Shown one piece after another: positions 17,351 through 25,020 of a stretch of DNA of 64,000 nucleotides. A model generated the notes under the pieces. That model was given only the letters and a program-made list of their open reading frames with translations. It did not search any database and was not told the origin of the DNA. The position numbers were made by a program, and so were the translations under genes. Origin of the DNA: Tamaricihabitans halophyticus (lineage in GTDB: Bacteria > Actinomycetota > Actinomycetes > Mycobacteriales > Pseudonocardiaceae); NCBI RefSeq assembly GCF_004340875.1, contig NZ_SLXQ01000001.1, positions 1,240,001 to 1,304,000 on the forward strand, written 5' to 3'. The stretch's first letter is position 1. Each line of letters starts with the position of its first letter.

Positions 17351-18355
17351 ATGTACGAATCCGACGGCGTGCAGTACTTCATCGTCGATGACCATATCCA
17401 CTTCTGGGACGGCACTCCGGCGAATCAGGCAAACCGGTACGGCGAGGGGTTCATCAACTGCTTCTACGACTATCACCGCAATCTGAGCCCGGAGTCCGAG
17501 CGCTGGACGCTCGAGCAGTTCTGGAAGCAGAGCGAGCAACAGATCCTGCACGACCTGTTCGAGGTCGGCTACGTGGACAAGGCGATCTTCCAGCCCACCT
17601 ACCTCACCGACTTCTTCGTCAACGGTTTCAACACCACCGAACAGGACGGGGTGCTCGCCGAGAAGTACCCGGACAAGTTCATCGTGAACGGGTCGTGGGA
17701 TCCGCGTGATGGCGAAGCCGGGCTGGAAAACCTCGAAGCGCTTGCCGAACGCTGGGACCTGCGCGGCGTGAAGCTCTACACCGCGGAATGGAAGGGACAG
17801 TCGAAAGGCTGGAAGCTCACCGACGACTGGTCCTACCGGTACCTGCAGAAATGCCAGGACCTTGGCATCCGGAACATCCATGTACACAAGGGCCCGACGA
17901 TCTATCCGCTGAACAAGGACGCCTTCGACGTAGCCGATGTGGACGATGTGGCCAGCGCCTTCCCTGACCTTTGCTTCATCGTCGAACACTGTGGACTGCC
18001 CCGACTCGAGGACTTCTGCTGGATCGCCACGCAGGAACCGAACGTCTACGGTGGACTCGCCGTAGCGTTGCCGTTCATCCACACCCGACCACGGTATTTC
18101 GCGCAGGTGATCGGCGAGTTGCTGTACTGGTTGGACGACAGCCGCATCCTGTTCGCCAGCGATTACGCCATCTGGACGCCGCGCTGGTTGATCGAACGGT
18201 TCGTCGACTTCCAGATCCCGGAAGACATGCAATCCGAGTACGGCACGATCAGTACCGACGCGAAGCGCAATATTCTCGGGCTGAACGCGGCGCGGCTCTA
18301 CGATATCGAGGTTCCGGCCGAATGCCGGGCGCCGAGGGCGGCGGCGCTGGCATGA
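17351..18355 (+). CDS. Amidohydrolase-family (TIM-barrel) protein of the propane-monooxygenase-cluster type
   Basis: 334 aa. The metal-ligand pattern is complete: HxH at His15/His17 (DDHIHFWD), later His in IHVHKG and VEHCG, and Asp in FASDY. Enzymatically uncharacterised relatives sit beside prm/mim binuclear iron monooxygenase genes in Rhodococcus and Mycobacterium, where they are thought to help assemble or protect the enzyme; this is from memory of those loci. It follows the alcohol dehydrogenase by 33 bp, and its TGA overlaps the ATG of the MIP18 gene, implying translational coupling. Confidence 0.8.
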   Translation: MYESDGVQYFIVDDHIHFWDGTPANQANRYGEGFINCFYDYHRNLSPESERWTLEQFWKQSEQQILHDLFEVGYVDKAIFQPTYLTDFFVNGFNTTEQDGVLAEKYPDKFIVNGSWDPRDGEAGLENLEALAERWDLRGVKLYTAEWKGQSKGWKLTDDWSYRYLQKCQDLGIRNIHVHKGPTIYPLNKDAFDVADVDDVASAFPDLCFIVEHCGLPRLEDFCWIATQEPNVYGGLAVALPFIHTRPRYFAQVIGELLYWLDDSRILFASDYAIWTPRWLIERFVDFQIPEDMQSEYGTISTDAKRNILGLNAARLYDIEVPAECRAPRAAALA

Positions 18356-19071
18356 CAACGACGACCGCACCTTCCCTGCACAAGTCCGTGCTCAGTGCAC
18401 TGGACACGGTTCGCGACCCGGAACTGGACGAACCGATCACCGAACTTGGCTTCGTGCAGACGATCCGGCTGCATACCAGGGGTGTCGAGGTGACCCTGCG
18501 GTTGCCCACCTATTTCTGTGCGCCGAATTTTGCGTACCTGATGGTCGCCGATGCCTACGACGCGGTTGCCGCGCTACCTGGCGTCGCCGAGGCCAGCATT
18601 CAGCTGGTTGATCACTTCGCCTCGGCCGAGATCAACGCAGGGGTGGCGCAGCAGGCCGGCTTCGGCGGGACGTTTCCCGCGCAGACCGACGCTGAGCTCA
18701 CCGAGCTGCGACAGATCTTCCGGCGTAAGGCCTATCTGGCCGCACTGGATCGGTTGTGCACCGCGCTGCGCGGCCGCGGCTATGAGATTTCCGAGATCGC
18801 CGAACTACGGCTGGGTGAGTTACCGGGTGGCACGCAACGGGACAGCCTGCTGCGGCGCAGAAGGGAGCTGGGAATGTCGGCGCTGGCGCATGATTGGCTG
18901 CTGCTTGACGAGGAAGGCACCCGGATAACCAGTACCGAGGCGCCGCTGCGACTGCGGTTCGCGCGAGCGGTACGGGTGAGTATCGAGGGTAATGCCGGAT
19001 TCTGCCGGGGCCTGCTGCACACCCGGTATCCCAACGGGGAGTATTCGAAAGTCGAACCTTCGGCACGGTGA
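18352..19071 (+). CDS. MIP18/DUF59-type iron-sulfur (metal) assembly protein
   Basis: 239 aa, starting at the ATG that overlaps the amidohydrolase stop. The N-terminal DUF59 domain (VLSALDTVRDPELDEPITELGF, residues 10-32) is the SufT/MIP18 motif; a C-terminal extension of about 140 residues is unusual for housekeeping SufT and typical of versions next to binuclear iron monooxygenases. Likely role: loading iron or Fe-S centres into a partner oxidoreductase. No such partner is in view apart from the ferredoxin at 19983, on the other strand. Confidence 0.78.
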   Translation: MTTTTAPSLHKSVLSALDTVRDPELDEPITELGFVQTIRLHTRGVEVTLRLPTYFCAPNFAYLMVADAYDAVAALPGVAEASIQLVDHFASAEINAGVAQQAGFGGTFPAQTDAELTELRQIFRRKAYLAALDRLCTALRGRGYEISEIAELRLGELPGGTQRDSLLRRRRELGMSALAHDWLLLDEEGTRITSTEAPLRLRFARAVRVSIEGNAGFCRGLLHTRYPNGEYSKVEPSAR

Positions 19072-19163
19072 GTGTTTCCCCGGCAATGTCGGTTCTCCAC
19101 GGGCACGAGCGCACGTATTGTGGAAGGCGCATGTGACTGGGGACACTTGCCGGGAGGTGCGTC

Positions 19164-19955
19164 GTGACGGAGGAGCCGAGTGGGTTGATCGGTTCGGCAC
19201 AGCGCGCCCTGCAGGTGCTCGAGGTAGTCGCCTCGGCGGGGGACGGGATCGCCGCGAAAGCGGTGGCGCGGCGCGCTGGATTCAAGCTGTCCACCACGTA
19301 TCACCTGCTGAACACCTTGGTGCACGAGGGTTACCTGATCCGGCTTGGGCACGGTAGGGGTTTCGGGCTCGGGTACAAGGTCGGCGGGCTTTACCAGCAG
19401 CTGTGCGCCGAGCTGGACGTGGCTCCCAGATTGCAGAGCGAACTGGCCGCGCTGCACCGCAGGGCCGGCGCCGCCGCTTACTACACGGTGTTCCGGGATA
19501 CCGAGATTGTGGTGGCCGCGGTCGCCGATTCCCCGGAGCATCCGCGCGCCGAGCCGCTGAACTTCGGCTTTCATGAGGCGGCGCACGCGACGGCCTTCGG
19601 CAAGGTGATGCTCGCCGCGCTGCCGCCGCGAGCGCGTAAGGACTATCTGGTTGGCGCCGGTCTGCCCAGGCTGACCGGGCGCACGACCGTACGCGCGCCC
19701 GAACTTGACGACGAGCTGGAGCACGTGACGAAGGCGGGCGTGGCGCTGGAAATCGAGGAGTTCCAGCGCGAACTGGCCTGCGTCAGCGCGCCGGTGTTGG
19801 ACGCGAACGACGAGGTGGCCGGCGCCGTGGCCTTCTCCGTGCCAGTGCAGGACTTCGCCAGCCAGCGGTGGCGGCTGGAGCAGACGGCGAGGGCGGGCGC
19901 CGCGCGCTTCTCCCGGCTACTGCGGACCCCCGCCACCCCCGGTGACTGCGTGTGA
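19164..19955 (+). CDS. IclR-family transcriptional regulator
   Basis: 263 aa from a GTG at 19164 preceded by GGGAGG. The N-terminal wHTH (SAQRALQVLEVVASAGDGIAAKAVARRAG...STTYHLLNTL) spans about residues 11-50; the C-terminal effector domain contains the conserved HEAAHATAFGKVMLA region. It lies 92 bp after the MIP18 gene on the same strand, so it is the best candidate regulator of the alcohol dehydrogenase operon. The stop directly abuts the dispersed palindrome. Confidence 0.9.
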   Translation: MTEEPSGLIGSAQRALQVLEVVASAGDGIAAKAVARRAGFKLSTTYHLLNTLVHEGYLIRLGHGRGFGLGYKVGGLYQQLCAELDVAPRLQSELAALHRRAGAAAYYTVFRDTEIVVAAVADSPEHPRAEPLNFGFHEAAHATAFGKVMLAALPPRARKDYLVGAGLPRLTGRTTVRAPELDDELEHVTKAGVALEIEEFQRELACVSAPVLDANDEVAGAVAFSVPVQDFASQRWRLEQTARAGAARFSRLLRTPATPGDCV

Positions 19956-19978
19956 CCACGTTCCTTAAGGTACCGCGG
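19956..19978. repeat. Dispersed TTAA-centred palindrome, variant at iclR/ferredoxin junction
   Basis: CCACGTTCCTTAAGGTACCGCGG-type element with a perfect CCTTAAGG core. It fills almost exactly the gap between the convergent stops of iclR (19955) and the ferredoxin (19983). Same core and CCGCG/CGTTC arms as the other copies but in the other orientation. Confidence 0.65.
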
Positions 19979-19982
19979 TTCG

Positions 19983-20168
19983 CTAGAGCATCTTGATGGC
20001 CTGCATCGGGCAGCCGTCGATGGCCTGTTCCACCGCGTCCCGCTCGGACTCCGGTGGCTCGGGTACGAACTGCGTGTAGCCGTCGTCGTCGATCCAGAAC
20101 ACTTCCGGCGCGGTCAATGCGCACAGACCGTGGCTTTCACAACGGTCGAAGTCGATGTCGATCTTCAT
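19983..20168 (-). CDS. Single-cluster ferredoxin, P450/3Fe-4S type
   Basis: 61 aa from the ATG at 20168, with a strong GAGGAGG site upstream; a longer frame to 20219 is rejected. Ligand pattern: Cys10-x2-His13-x2-Cys16 and Cys53-Pro54. His in place of the second Cys of a 4Fe-4S motif is typical of small ferredoxins that feed electrons to cytochromes P450 or other oxygenases. No P450 or reductase gene is in view. It converges on iclR across a palindromic repeat. Confidence 0.9.
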   Translation of the reverse strand: MKIDIDFDRCESHGLCALTAPEVFWIDDDGYTQFVPEPPESERDAVEQAIDGCPMQAIKML

Positions 20169-20237
20169 CGGCGCCTCCTCAAGGTCAGTTCGGGGTACCC
20201 GTACGGTATGCCCAAACACGCCCGCCGCGCGAGGCGT

Positions 20238-20822
20238 TCAGCGCGGCTTCAGCAGGTACTCCACCACCGGCCGCAGCTCCGCGGCAGTCGGCGGCTCGTC
20301 ATCGATCAACCCCTGCATCAGCAGCCCGTCGATGCCCGCGAGAAACACCCGGAAGGCCACCTCGTCGTCATGCCGGACCATCGAGGTGAGCACGTCCAAC
20401 CAGCGGCGCGCGGCCGGTCGCAGCTCCGGCCGGCGAGCGGCCAGCAGGTACAGCTCGTACTCGGCCATCGTGCGACCACGTTGTGGCCCGAGCGCTTCGG
20501 CGAGCAGCCCGGACACCTCGTCGGCCGCGCTCGGCCCGCCCTCGCCGGCACGCCGCAGCCCCTCCCTGGAGCGGGCGCGGTCGATCATCCAGTAGACCTC
20601 GGTCGCCATGTCCTGCGCGCAGCTGATCAGCGTGGCGATCAGCAGGTCGTCCAGGTTGGCGAAGTGATACGTGGTGGAGGCGGTGGGAATATCCGCCTCC
20701 TGGGCCACCGTGCGGTGCGATACGCCGGCCACACCATCGCGTTCCACCACCCGCAACGTGGCGTTGATGATCTCGGTACGGCGGCGCTCGCCGCGCGCCT
20801 TGCGCCCGTCAACCCGTTTCAG
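20238..20822 (-). CDS. TetR-family regulator, apparent CTG start
   Basis: 194 aa if translation starts at the CTG at 20820-20822, which has AGGGAGG 5 nt upstream. This gives MKRVDGRKARGERRRTEIIN, the normal TetR N-terminus. The nearest standard start, TTG at 20756, would remove the first helix of the HTH. The HTH continues as ATLRVVERDGVAGVSHRTVAQEADIPTASTTYHF. It lies 32 bp downstream of the SMR transporter gene, so the two form one transcript and the regulator probably represses it. The start codon is inference from context. Confidence 0.8.
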   Translation of the reverse strand: MKRVDGRKARGERRRTEIINATLRVVERDGVAGVSHRTVAQEADIPTASTTYHFANLDDLLIATLISCAQDMATEVYWMIDRARSREGLRRAGEGGPSAADEVSGLLAEALGPQRGRTMAEYELYLLAARRPELRPAARRWLDVLTSMVRHDDEVAFRVFLAGIDGLLMQGLIDDEPPTAAELRPVVEYLLKPR

Positions 20823-20854
20823 CGCAGCCTCCCTAGCCTGTTTCGGTTCGCCGC

Positions 20855-21184
20855 TCAGTGCGCCGTACGGCCCATCTCCAGTAGTACGACACCGGCGATC
20901 ACCAGCACCAGCCCGGCGATCATGGCCAGGTTGATGCCCTCACCGAAGAACACCACACCGATGATCGCCACCAGCGCGACGCCCGCGGCCGCCCAGATCG
21001 CATAGGCCACGCCCATCGGAATACCCATCGTCAGCACCCTGGCCAGCGTGGTGAACGCGATGCCGTAACCGACGATGACGAACACCGTTGGCCACAGCTT
21101 GGAGAAGTTCTCCGAAAGCTTCAGTGAGGTGGTCCCGAGCACCTCACCGCAGATGGCCACCGCCAGTAACAAGTACGCGCCCAT
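20855..21184 (-). CDS. Small multidrug resistance (SMR/EmrE-SugE) transporter
   Basis: 109 aa with four transmembrane helices. The essential membrane Glu is Glu14 in ICGEVLGTTSLK, as in EmrE. The helix-2 GIAFTTLARVLT and helix-4 glycine-rich segments fit the family. These proteins work as dimers that exchange protons for quaternary ammonium, guanidinium or similar cations. First gene of a pair with tetR downstream. A 12-bp perfect palindrome lies 49 bp upstream. Confidence 0.9.
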   Translation of the reverse strand: MGAYLLLAVAICGEVLGTTSLKLSENFSKLWPTVFVIVGYGIAFTTLARVLTMGIPMGVAYAIWAAAGVALVAIIGVVFFGEGINLAMIAGLVLVIAGVVLLEMGRTAH

Positions 21185-21232
21185 TGAACCCCACCAATCG
21201 ACAACCCAGCCCAGCGCAACGCAAAACTACCT

Positions 21233-21244
21233 GGACGATCGTCC
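21233..21244. promoter_or_regulatory. 12-bp palindrome upstream of SMR/tetR pair
   Basis: GGACGATCGTCC is a perfect 12-bp palindrome in the gap before the transporter gene; an A/T-rich CATAAAAT follows. It fits an operator for the co-transcribed TetR protein, though it is shorter than many TetR sites. Confidence 0.45.
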
Positions 21245-21373
21245 CATAAAATGGCGAGGTATGCACCACATCCGGGGGACTTAGGGCGTGCTTATGGACT
21301 ACTGATCGGTAAGCACAAGTACGCTCCCGGACACCGTTCCCGGATTGCACGCCTGAGACCGAAGGGCCCGAGC

Positions 21374-23560
21374 ATGGTCGCTCTGCAGCTAACCCTTGGC
21401 GTACTGAGCCTCGCGCTCACCGCCGTCGCCGTCGCAATGGTGACGCGGACTGTCCAGCGGATGGTGCGCTCGATCAAACTCGGGCAGCCAGACACCAGCC
21501 GAGGTAAGCCGCCAGGCGCTCGGCTGGCCAATATGTTCCGGGAGATCTTCGGGCACACCAAGATGCTCAAGCTCACCCATGTGGGCATCGCGCACTGGCT
21601 GGTGATGATCGGTTTCCTCGGCCTCGCGCTGAGCGTGCTCGAGGCCTACTTCGAGGTCTTCTCGCCGACCTTCCACCTGCCGCTGATCGGCACCTGGTCG
21701 CTGTACAACCTGCTGGTCGAGTTCCTCGGGTGGGCCACCATCATCGCCGGCCTGGTGCTGATCGTGATCCGGCAGCTGAACCATCCACGCCGGGCCGACC
21801 GCCAGTCCCGGTTCGCTGGTTCGAACTTCTGGCAGGCCTACTTCGTCGAAGCGGTCGTGGTACTGGAAGGCGTCGGCATCGTCGGATTGCGTGCCTTCAA
21901 GCAGTCCACCGACCTGCTCGATGTGCCGGTCTGGGCCGCTCCGGTGACGCACCTGCTCGGCGGCGCGCTGCCGGCCAGCGAGGCGGGCATCGTGATCTTC
22001 GCCTTCTTCAAGGTGCTCAGCGCGATGGTCTGGGTGATCGTGCTGGCGCGGAACATCAATATGGGTGTCGCCTGGCACCGATTCACCGCGTTCCCGAACA
22101 TCTTCTTCAAGCGCGAGGTCGGCGCGGCCCCCGCACTCGGCGCGGTGCCGCCGATGATGAGCGGCGGCAAGGAGCTGGACTTCGAGGAGGCCGATCCGGA
22201 CAAGGACGTCTTCGGCGTTGGCCAGGTGGAGGACTTCAGCTGGAAGGGCTGGCTGGATTTCACCACCTGCACCGAATGCGGTCGCTGCCAGTCGCAGTGT
22301 CCCGCGTGGAACACCGGTAAGCCACTCTCCCCGAAGCTGCTCATCACCCAGCTGCGCGAGCATGCCTACACCAAGGCGCCGTACCTGCTCGCCGGCGGGA
22401 AACGGGATATGGCCGGCGATGAGGTCGGCCTGACCGCCGCCGAGGGCGGCGACCCGCACGCGAACATCGATGTGCTCGCGCTTGCCGAGTCCGAGCGCCC
22501 GCTGATCGGCGATGCCGAATCGGGTGGGGTTATTGATCCCGAAGTGCTCTGGTCCTGCACCAGCTGCGGTGCCTGCGTCGAACAGTGCCCCGTGGACATC
22601 GAGCATGTGGACCATATCGTCAACATGCGCCGCTACCAGGTGCTCATCGAGTCGAACTTCCCAACCGAGCTTGGCGGGATGTTCAAGAACCTGGAGAACA
22701 AGGGCAATCCGTGGGGCCAGAACGCGAAGGACCGTCTGCAGTGGACTGAGGAGCTGGACTTCGAGGTTCCGGTTTTCGACGGCGAACTCGGCGAGGACGT
22801 GGAGTACCTGTTCTGGGTTGGCTGCGCGGGCGCCTTCGAGGACCGCGCGAAGAAGACCACCAAGGCCGTCGCGGAACTGCTGCAGATCGCCGGCGTCAAG
22901 TACACGGTGCTGGGCCCGGAGGAAACCTGCACCGGCGATCCGGCACGGCGTGCCGGCAACGAGTTCATCTTCCAGATGCTCGCGCAGCAGAACGTCGAGG
23001 TACTGAACAGCGTCTTCGAGGGACGCGAGCCAAACAAGCGCAAGATCGTGGCGACCTGTGCGCATTGCTTCAACTCGCTGGCCAACGAGTACCCGCAGCT
23101 GGGCGGGCAGTACGAGGTGGTGCACCACACCCAGTTGCTGAACCGGCTGGTGCGGGAGAAGCTGCTGGTCCCGGTGGCCCCGATTGCCGAGGACGTCACC
23201 TATCACGACCCGTGCTACCTGGGTCGGCACAACCAGGTATACGAACCGCCGCGCGAGCTGATCGGCGCGACCGGGGCGAGTTTCCGGGAGATGCCCCGGC
23301 ATGCGGATCGCTCGATGTGCTGTGGCGCGGGTGGCGCGCGGATGTGGATGGAAGAGCGCATCGGTAAGCGGATCAATGTGGATCGGGTGGACGAGGCGCT
23401 GGGCACCGCGCCGTCCAAGATCGCCACCGGTTGCCCGTTCTGCCGGGTGATGCTCACCGACGGGGTAACGCAGCGGGAGAACGAGGGCCAGGCGGACGGT
23501 GTTGGCGTGGTCGACGTGTCCCAGTTGCTGCTGGATGCGGTCAAGCGCGGCAAGTCCTGA
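21374..23560 (+). CDS. etfD: Membrane Fe-S oxidoreductase, EtfD-like ETF dehydrogenase
   Basis: 728 aa from the ATG at 21374. About five transmembrane helices fill the N-terminal third; two ferredoxin motifs follow, CTECGRCQSQCP and CTSCGACVEQCP; the C-terminal part has two CCG-type cysteine-rich domains (TCAHCF and MCCGAGGARMW). The layout matches mycobacterial Rv0338c, described as EtfD, which passes electrons from electron transfer flavoprotein to the quinone pool during fatty-acid oxidation. No etfBA genes are adjacent. The 5' extension of the frame to 21251 crosses the upstream promoter region and is rejected. Confidence 0.85.
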   Translation: MVALQLTLGVLSLALTAVAVAMVTRTVQRMVRSIKLGQPDTSRGKPPGARLANMFREIFGHTKMLKLTHVGIAHWLVMIGFLGLALSVLEAYFEVFSPTFHLPLIGTWSLYNLLVEFLGWATIIAGLVLIVIRQLNHPRRADRQSRFAGSNFWQAYFVEAVVVLEGVGIVGLRAFKQSTDLLDVPVWAAPVTHLLGGALPASEAGIVIFAFFKVLSAMVWVIVLARNINMGVAWHRFTAFPNIFFKREVGAAPALGAVPPMMSGGKELDFEEADPDKDVFGVGQVEDFSWKGWLDFTTCTECGRCQSQCPAWNTGKPLSPKLLITQLREHAYTKAPYLLAGGKRDMAGDEVGLTAAEGGDPHANIDVLALAESERPLIGDAESGGVIDPEVLWSCTSCGACVEQCPVDIEHVDHIVNMRRYQVLIESNFPTELGGMFKNLENKGNPWGQNAKDRLQWTEELDFEVPVFDGELGEDVEYLFWVGCAGAFEDRAKKTTKAVAELLQIAGVKYTVLGPEETCTGDPARRAGNEFIFQMLAQQNVEVLNSVFEGREPNKRKIVATCAHCFNSLANEYPQLGGQYEVVHHTQLLNRLVREKLLVPVAPIAEDVTYHDPCYLGRHNQVYEPPRELIGATGASFREMPRHADRSMCCGAGGARMWMEERIGKRINVDRVDEALGTAPSKIATGCPFCRVMLTDGVTQRENEGQADGVGVVDVSQLLLDAVKRGKS

Positions 23561-23565
23561 TCGGC

Positions 23566-25020
23566 GTGCGGGTGGTCCAGGTACCAGTCGGCGCGACGGT
23601 GTTTCGCTGGCTTGGGTTGGCCGGCGTACTGCTGGTCACCCTGTCCACTTTGGCCGATGGGGCGGACCAGTTCGGGGTGCGCACGGACGCCGTGCTGGGC
23701 TGGTTGACCGAAGGCGCTGCGGCGCCGCTGGCCGTCGCGGTCTCCGGGATGGGCTTGGTCGTGCTCGCCTGGCTGCGGCTGGCCCGTTTTCTCGCTGAGC
23801 TGTCCGCGGGCTGGCTGCGCGGGACGCTTGCCTTGTGGGGCGCGCCGTTACTGGTCGCGCCGCCGCTGTTCAGCGGGGACGTACACAGCTATCTGGCACA
23901 GGGCGAGGTTGCCGCGCGCGGGTTGAACCCGGCCACGGTCAGCCCGCTGGACGGGCTCGGCGCGGCGCACGAGCTGACCGGCAACGTGAGCTCGTACTGG
24001 CAGGACACCGCTTCGCCGTATGGCCCGGTGTTCGGCACGATCCAGCGGCTGATCGCGGAGCTCACCGATGGCTCGGTGCTCAGCGGGGTGCTCGCGCATC
24101 GCGTGGTCGCGGTCGCCGGACTGGTGTTGATCGTATGGGCAGTGCCGAAACTTGCCGCGCGCGCCGGGGTTTCGGTTCCCGGCGCGCTCTGGCTCGGCGT
24201 GCTGAACCCGTTGGTGCTGTGGCATTTCATCGCCGGTATCCACAATGACGCGTTGATGCTTGGCCTGGCGCTGGCCGGGGTCGCGCTGGCGCTTTCCGGA
24301 ATTGGCGAGCGAATCGCGCCGCTGCCGCTGTGCGGGGGAGTGGTGCTGATCGCGCTGGCGGTGAACGTGAAGCTGCCGGCCGCGGTTGGCCTCGCGGTGG
24401 TCGGGGTGGCGCTTGCCCGGCACTTCGGCGCGACATTCGGACGGTTCGTGTTGGCGGGGCTGGCGATGTGTGCCAGCCTGGCGCTGATCACGCTGGCCGT
24501 CGCGTTCAGCAGCGGGCTGGGCTTCCACCTGTTCACCCAACTTTCCGTCTCCGGCGAGGTGAACAGCTGGATGGCGCCGACGAACTGGGTGGGTTTCCTT
24601 GTCGGCGCGATCGGCATGCTGTTCGGCGCGAACATCACCCAGCCGGCGATCGAGGTTGGCAAGCTGATCGGGATGGTTGTCGCCGTGGCGGGGATCGGCA
24701 AGGTGCTTGTCGACCAGCTACGCGGGCGGTACGCATCGGTCACGTCGTTGGGCGCGCTGCTGGCGGTCGTCGTGGTGTTCGGTCCGGTGGTGCAACCCTG
24801 GTACATCCTGTGGGCGGCCGTGCCGCTCGCCGCCTGCCTTGCTCCTGGCAAATGGCGGAACACGGTGATCGGTGTAGTCGCGGTGTTCTCGGTGATCCTG
24901 CCGCCGCTTGGCGGTAACTTCGCCGACAAGATCGGCGAGTTGGTGCTGGGGTATGCGGTGGCGATTGCCGTGCTGGCCGTCGCCACCGTCCTTTCCCGGC
25001 CGCGCAAGGTGGCTGTCTAG
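23566..25020 (+). CDS. MptB-like polyprenol-phosphomannose alpha-1,6-mannosyltransferase
   Basis: 484 aa from a GTG at 23566; a GTG six bases later is equally possible. About 12 hydrophobic helices. Family marks are SGDVHSYLAQGEVAARGLNP in the first extracytoplasmic loop, where GT-C enzymes keep an essential Asp, and SSYWQDTASPYGPVFG. MptB of mycobacteria and corynebacteria extends the mannan core of lipomannan/lipoarabinomannan on the outer face of the membrane. It starts 5 bp after etfD, so the two may be co-transcribed although unrelated in role. Converges with the multicopper oxidase through a shared CTAG. Confidence 0.78.
   Translation: MRVVQVPVGATVFRWLGLAGVLLVTLSTLADGADQFGVRTDAVLGWLTEGAAAPLAVAVSGMGLVVLAWLRLARFLAELSAGWLRGTLALWGAPLLVAPPLFSGDVHSYLAQGEVAARGLNPATVSPLDGLGAAHELTGNVSSYWQDTASPYGPVFGTIQRLIAELTDGSVLSGVLAHRVVAVAGLVLIVWAVPKLAARAGVSVPGALWLGVLNPLVLWHFIAGIHNDALMLGLALAGVALALSGIGERIAPLPLCGGVVLIALAVNVKLPAAVGLAVVGVALARHFGATFGRFVLAGLAMCASLALITLAVAFSSGLGFHLFTQLSVSGEVNSWMAPTNWVGFLVGAIGMLFGANITQPAIEVGKLIGMVVAVAGIGKVLVDQLRGRYASVTSLGALLAVVVVFGPVVQPWYILWAAVPLAACLAPGKWRNTVIGVVAVFSVILPPLGGNFADKIGELVLGYAVAIAVLAVATVLSRPRKVAV

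Noticed and set aside
21389-23302. 637-codon open frame on the minus strand across the etfD region
   Set aside because: Antisense shadow of a strongly supported Fe-S oxidoreductase; no ribosome site and no domain, and GC-rich third-position bias opens such frames.
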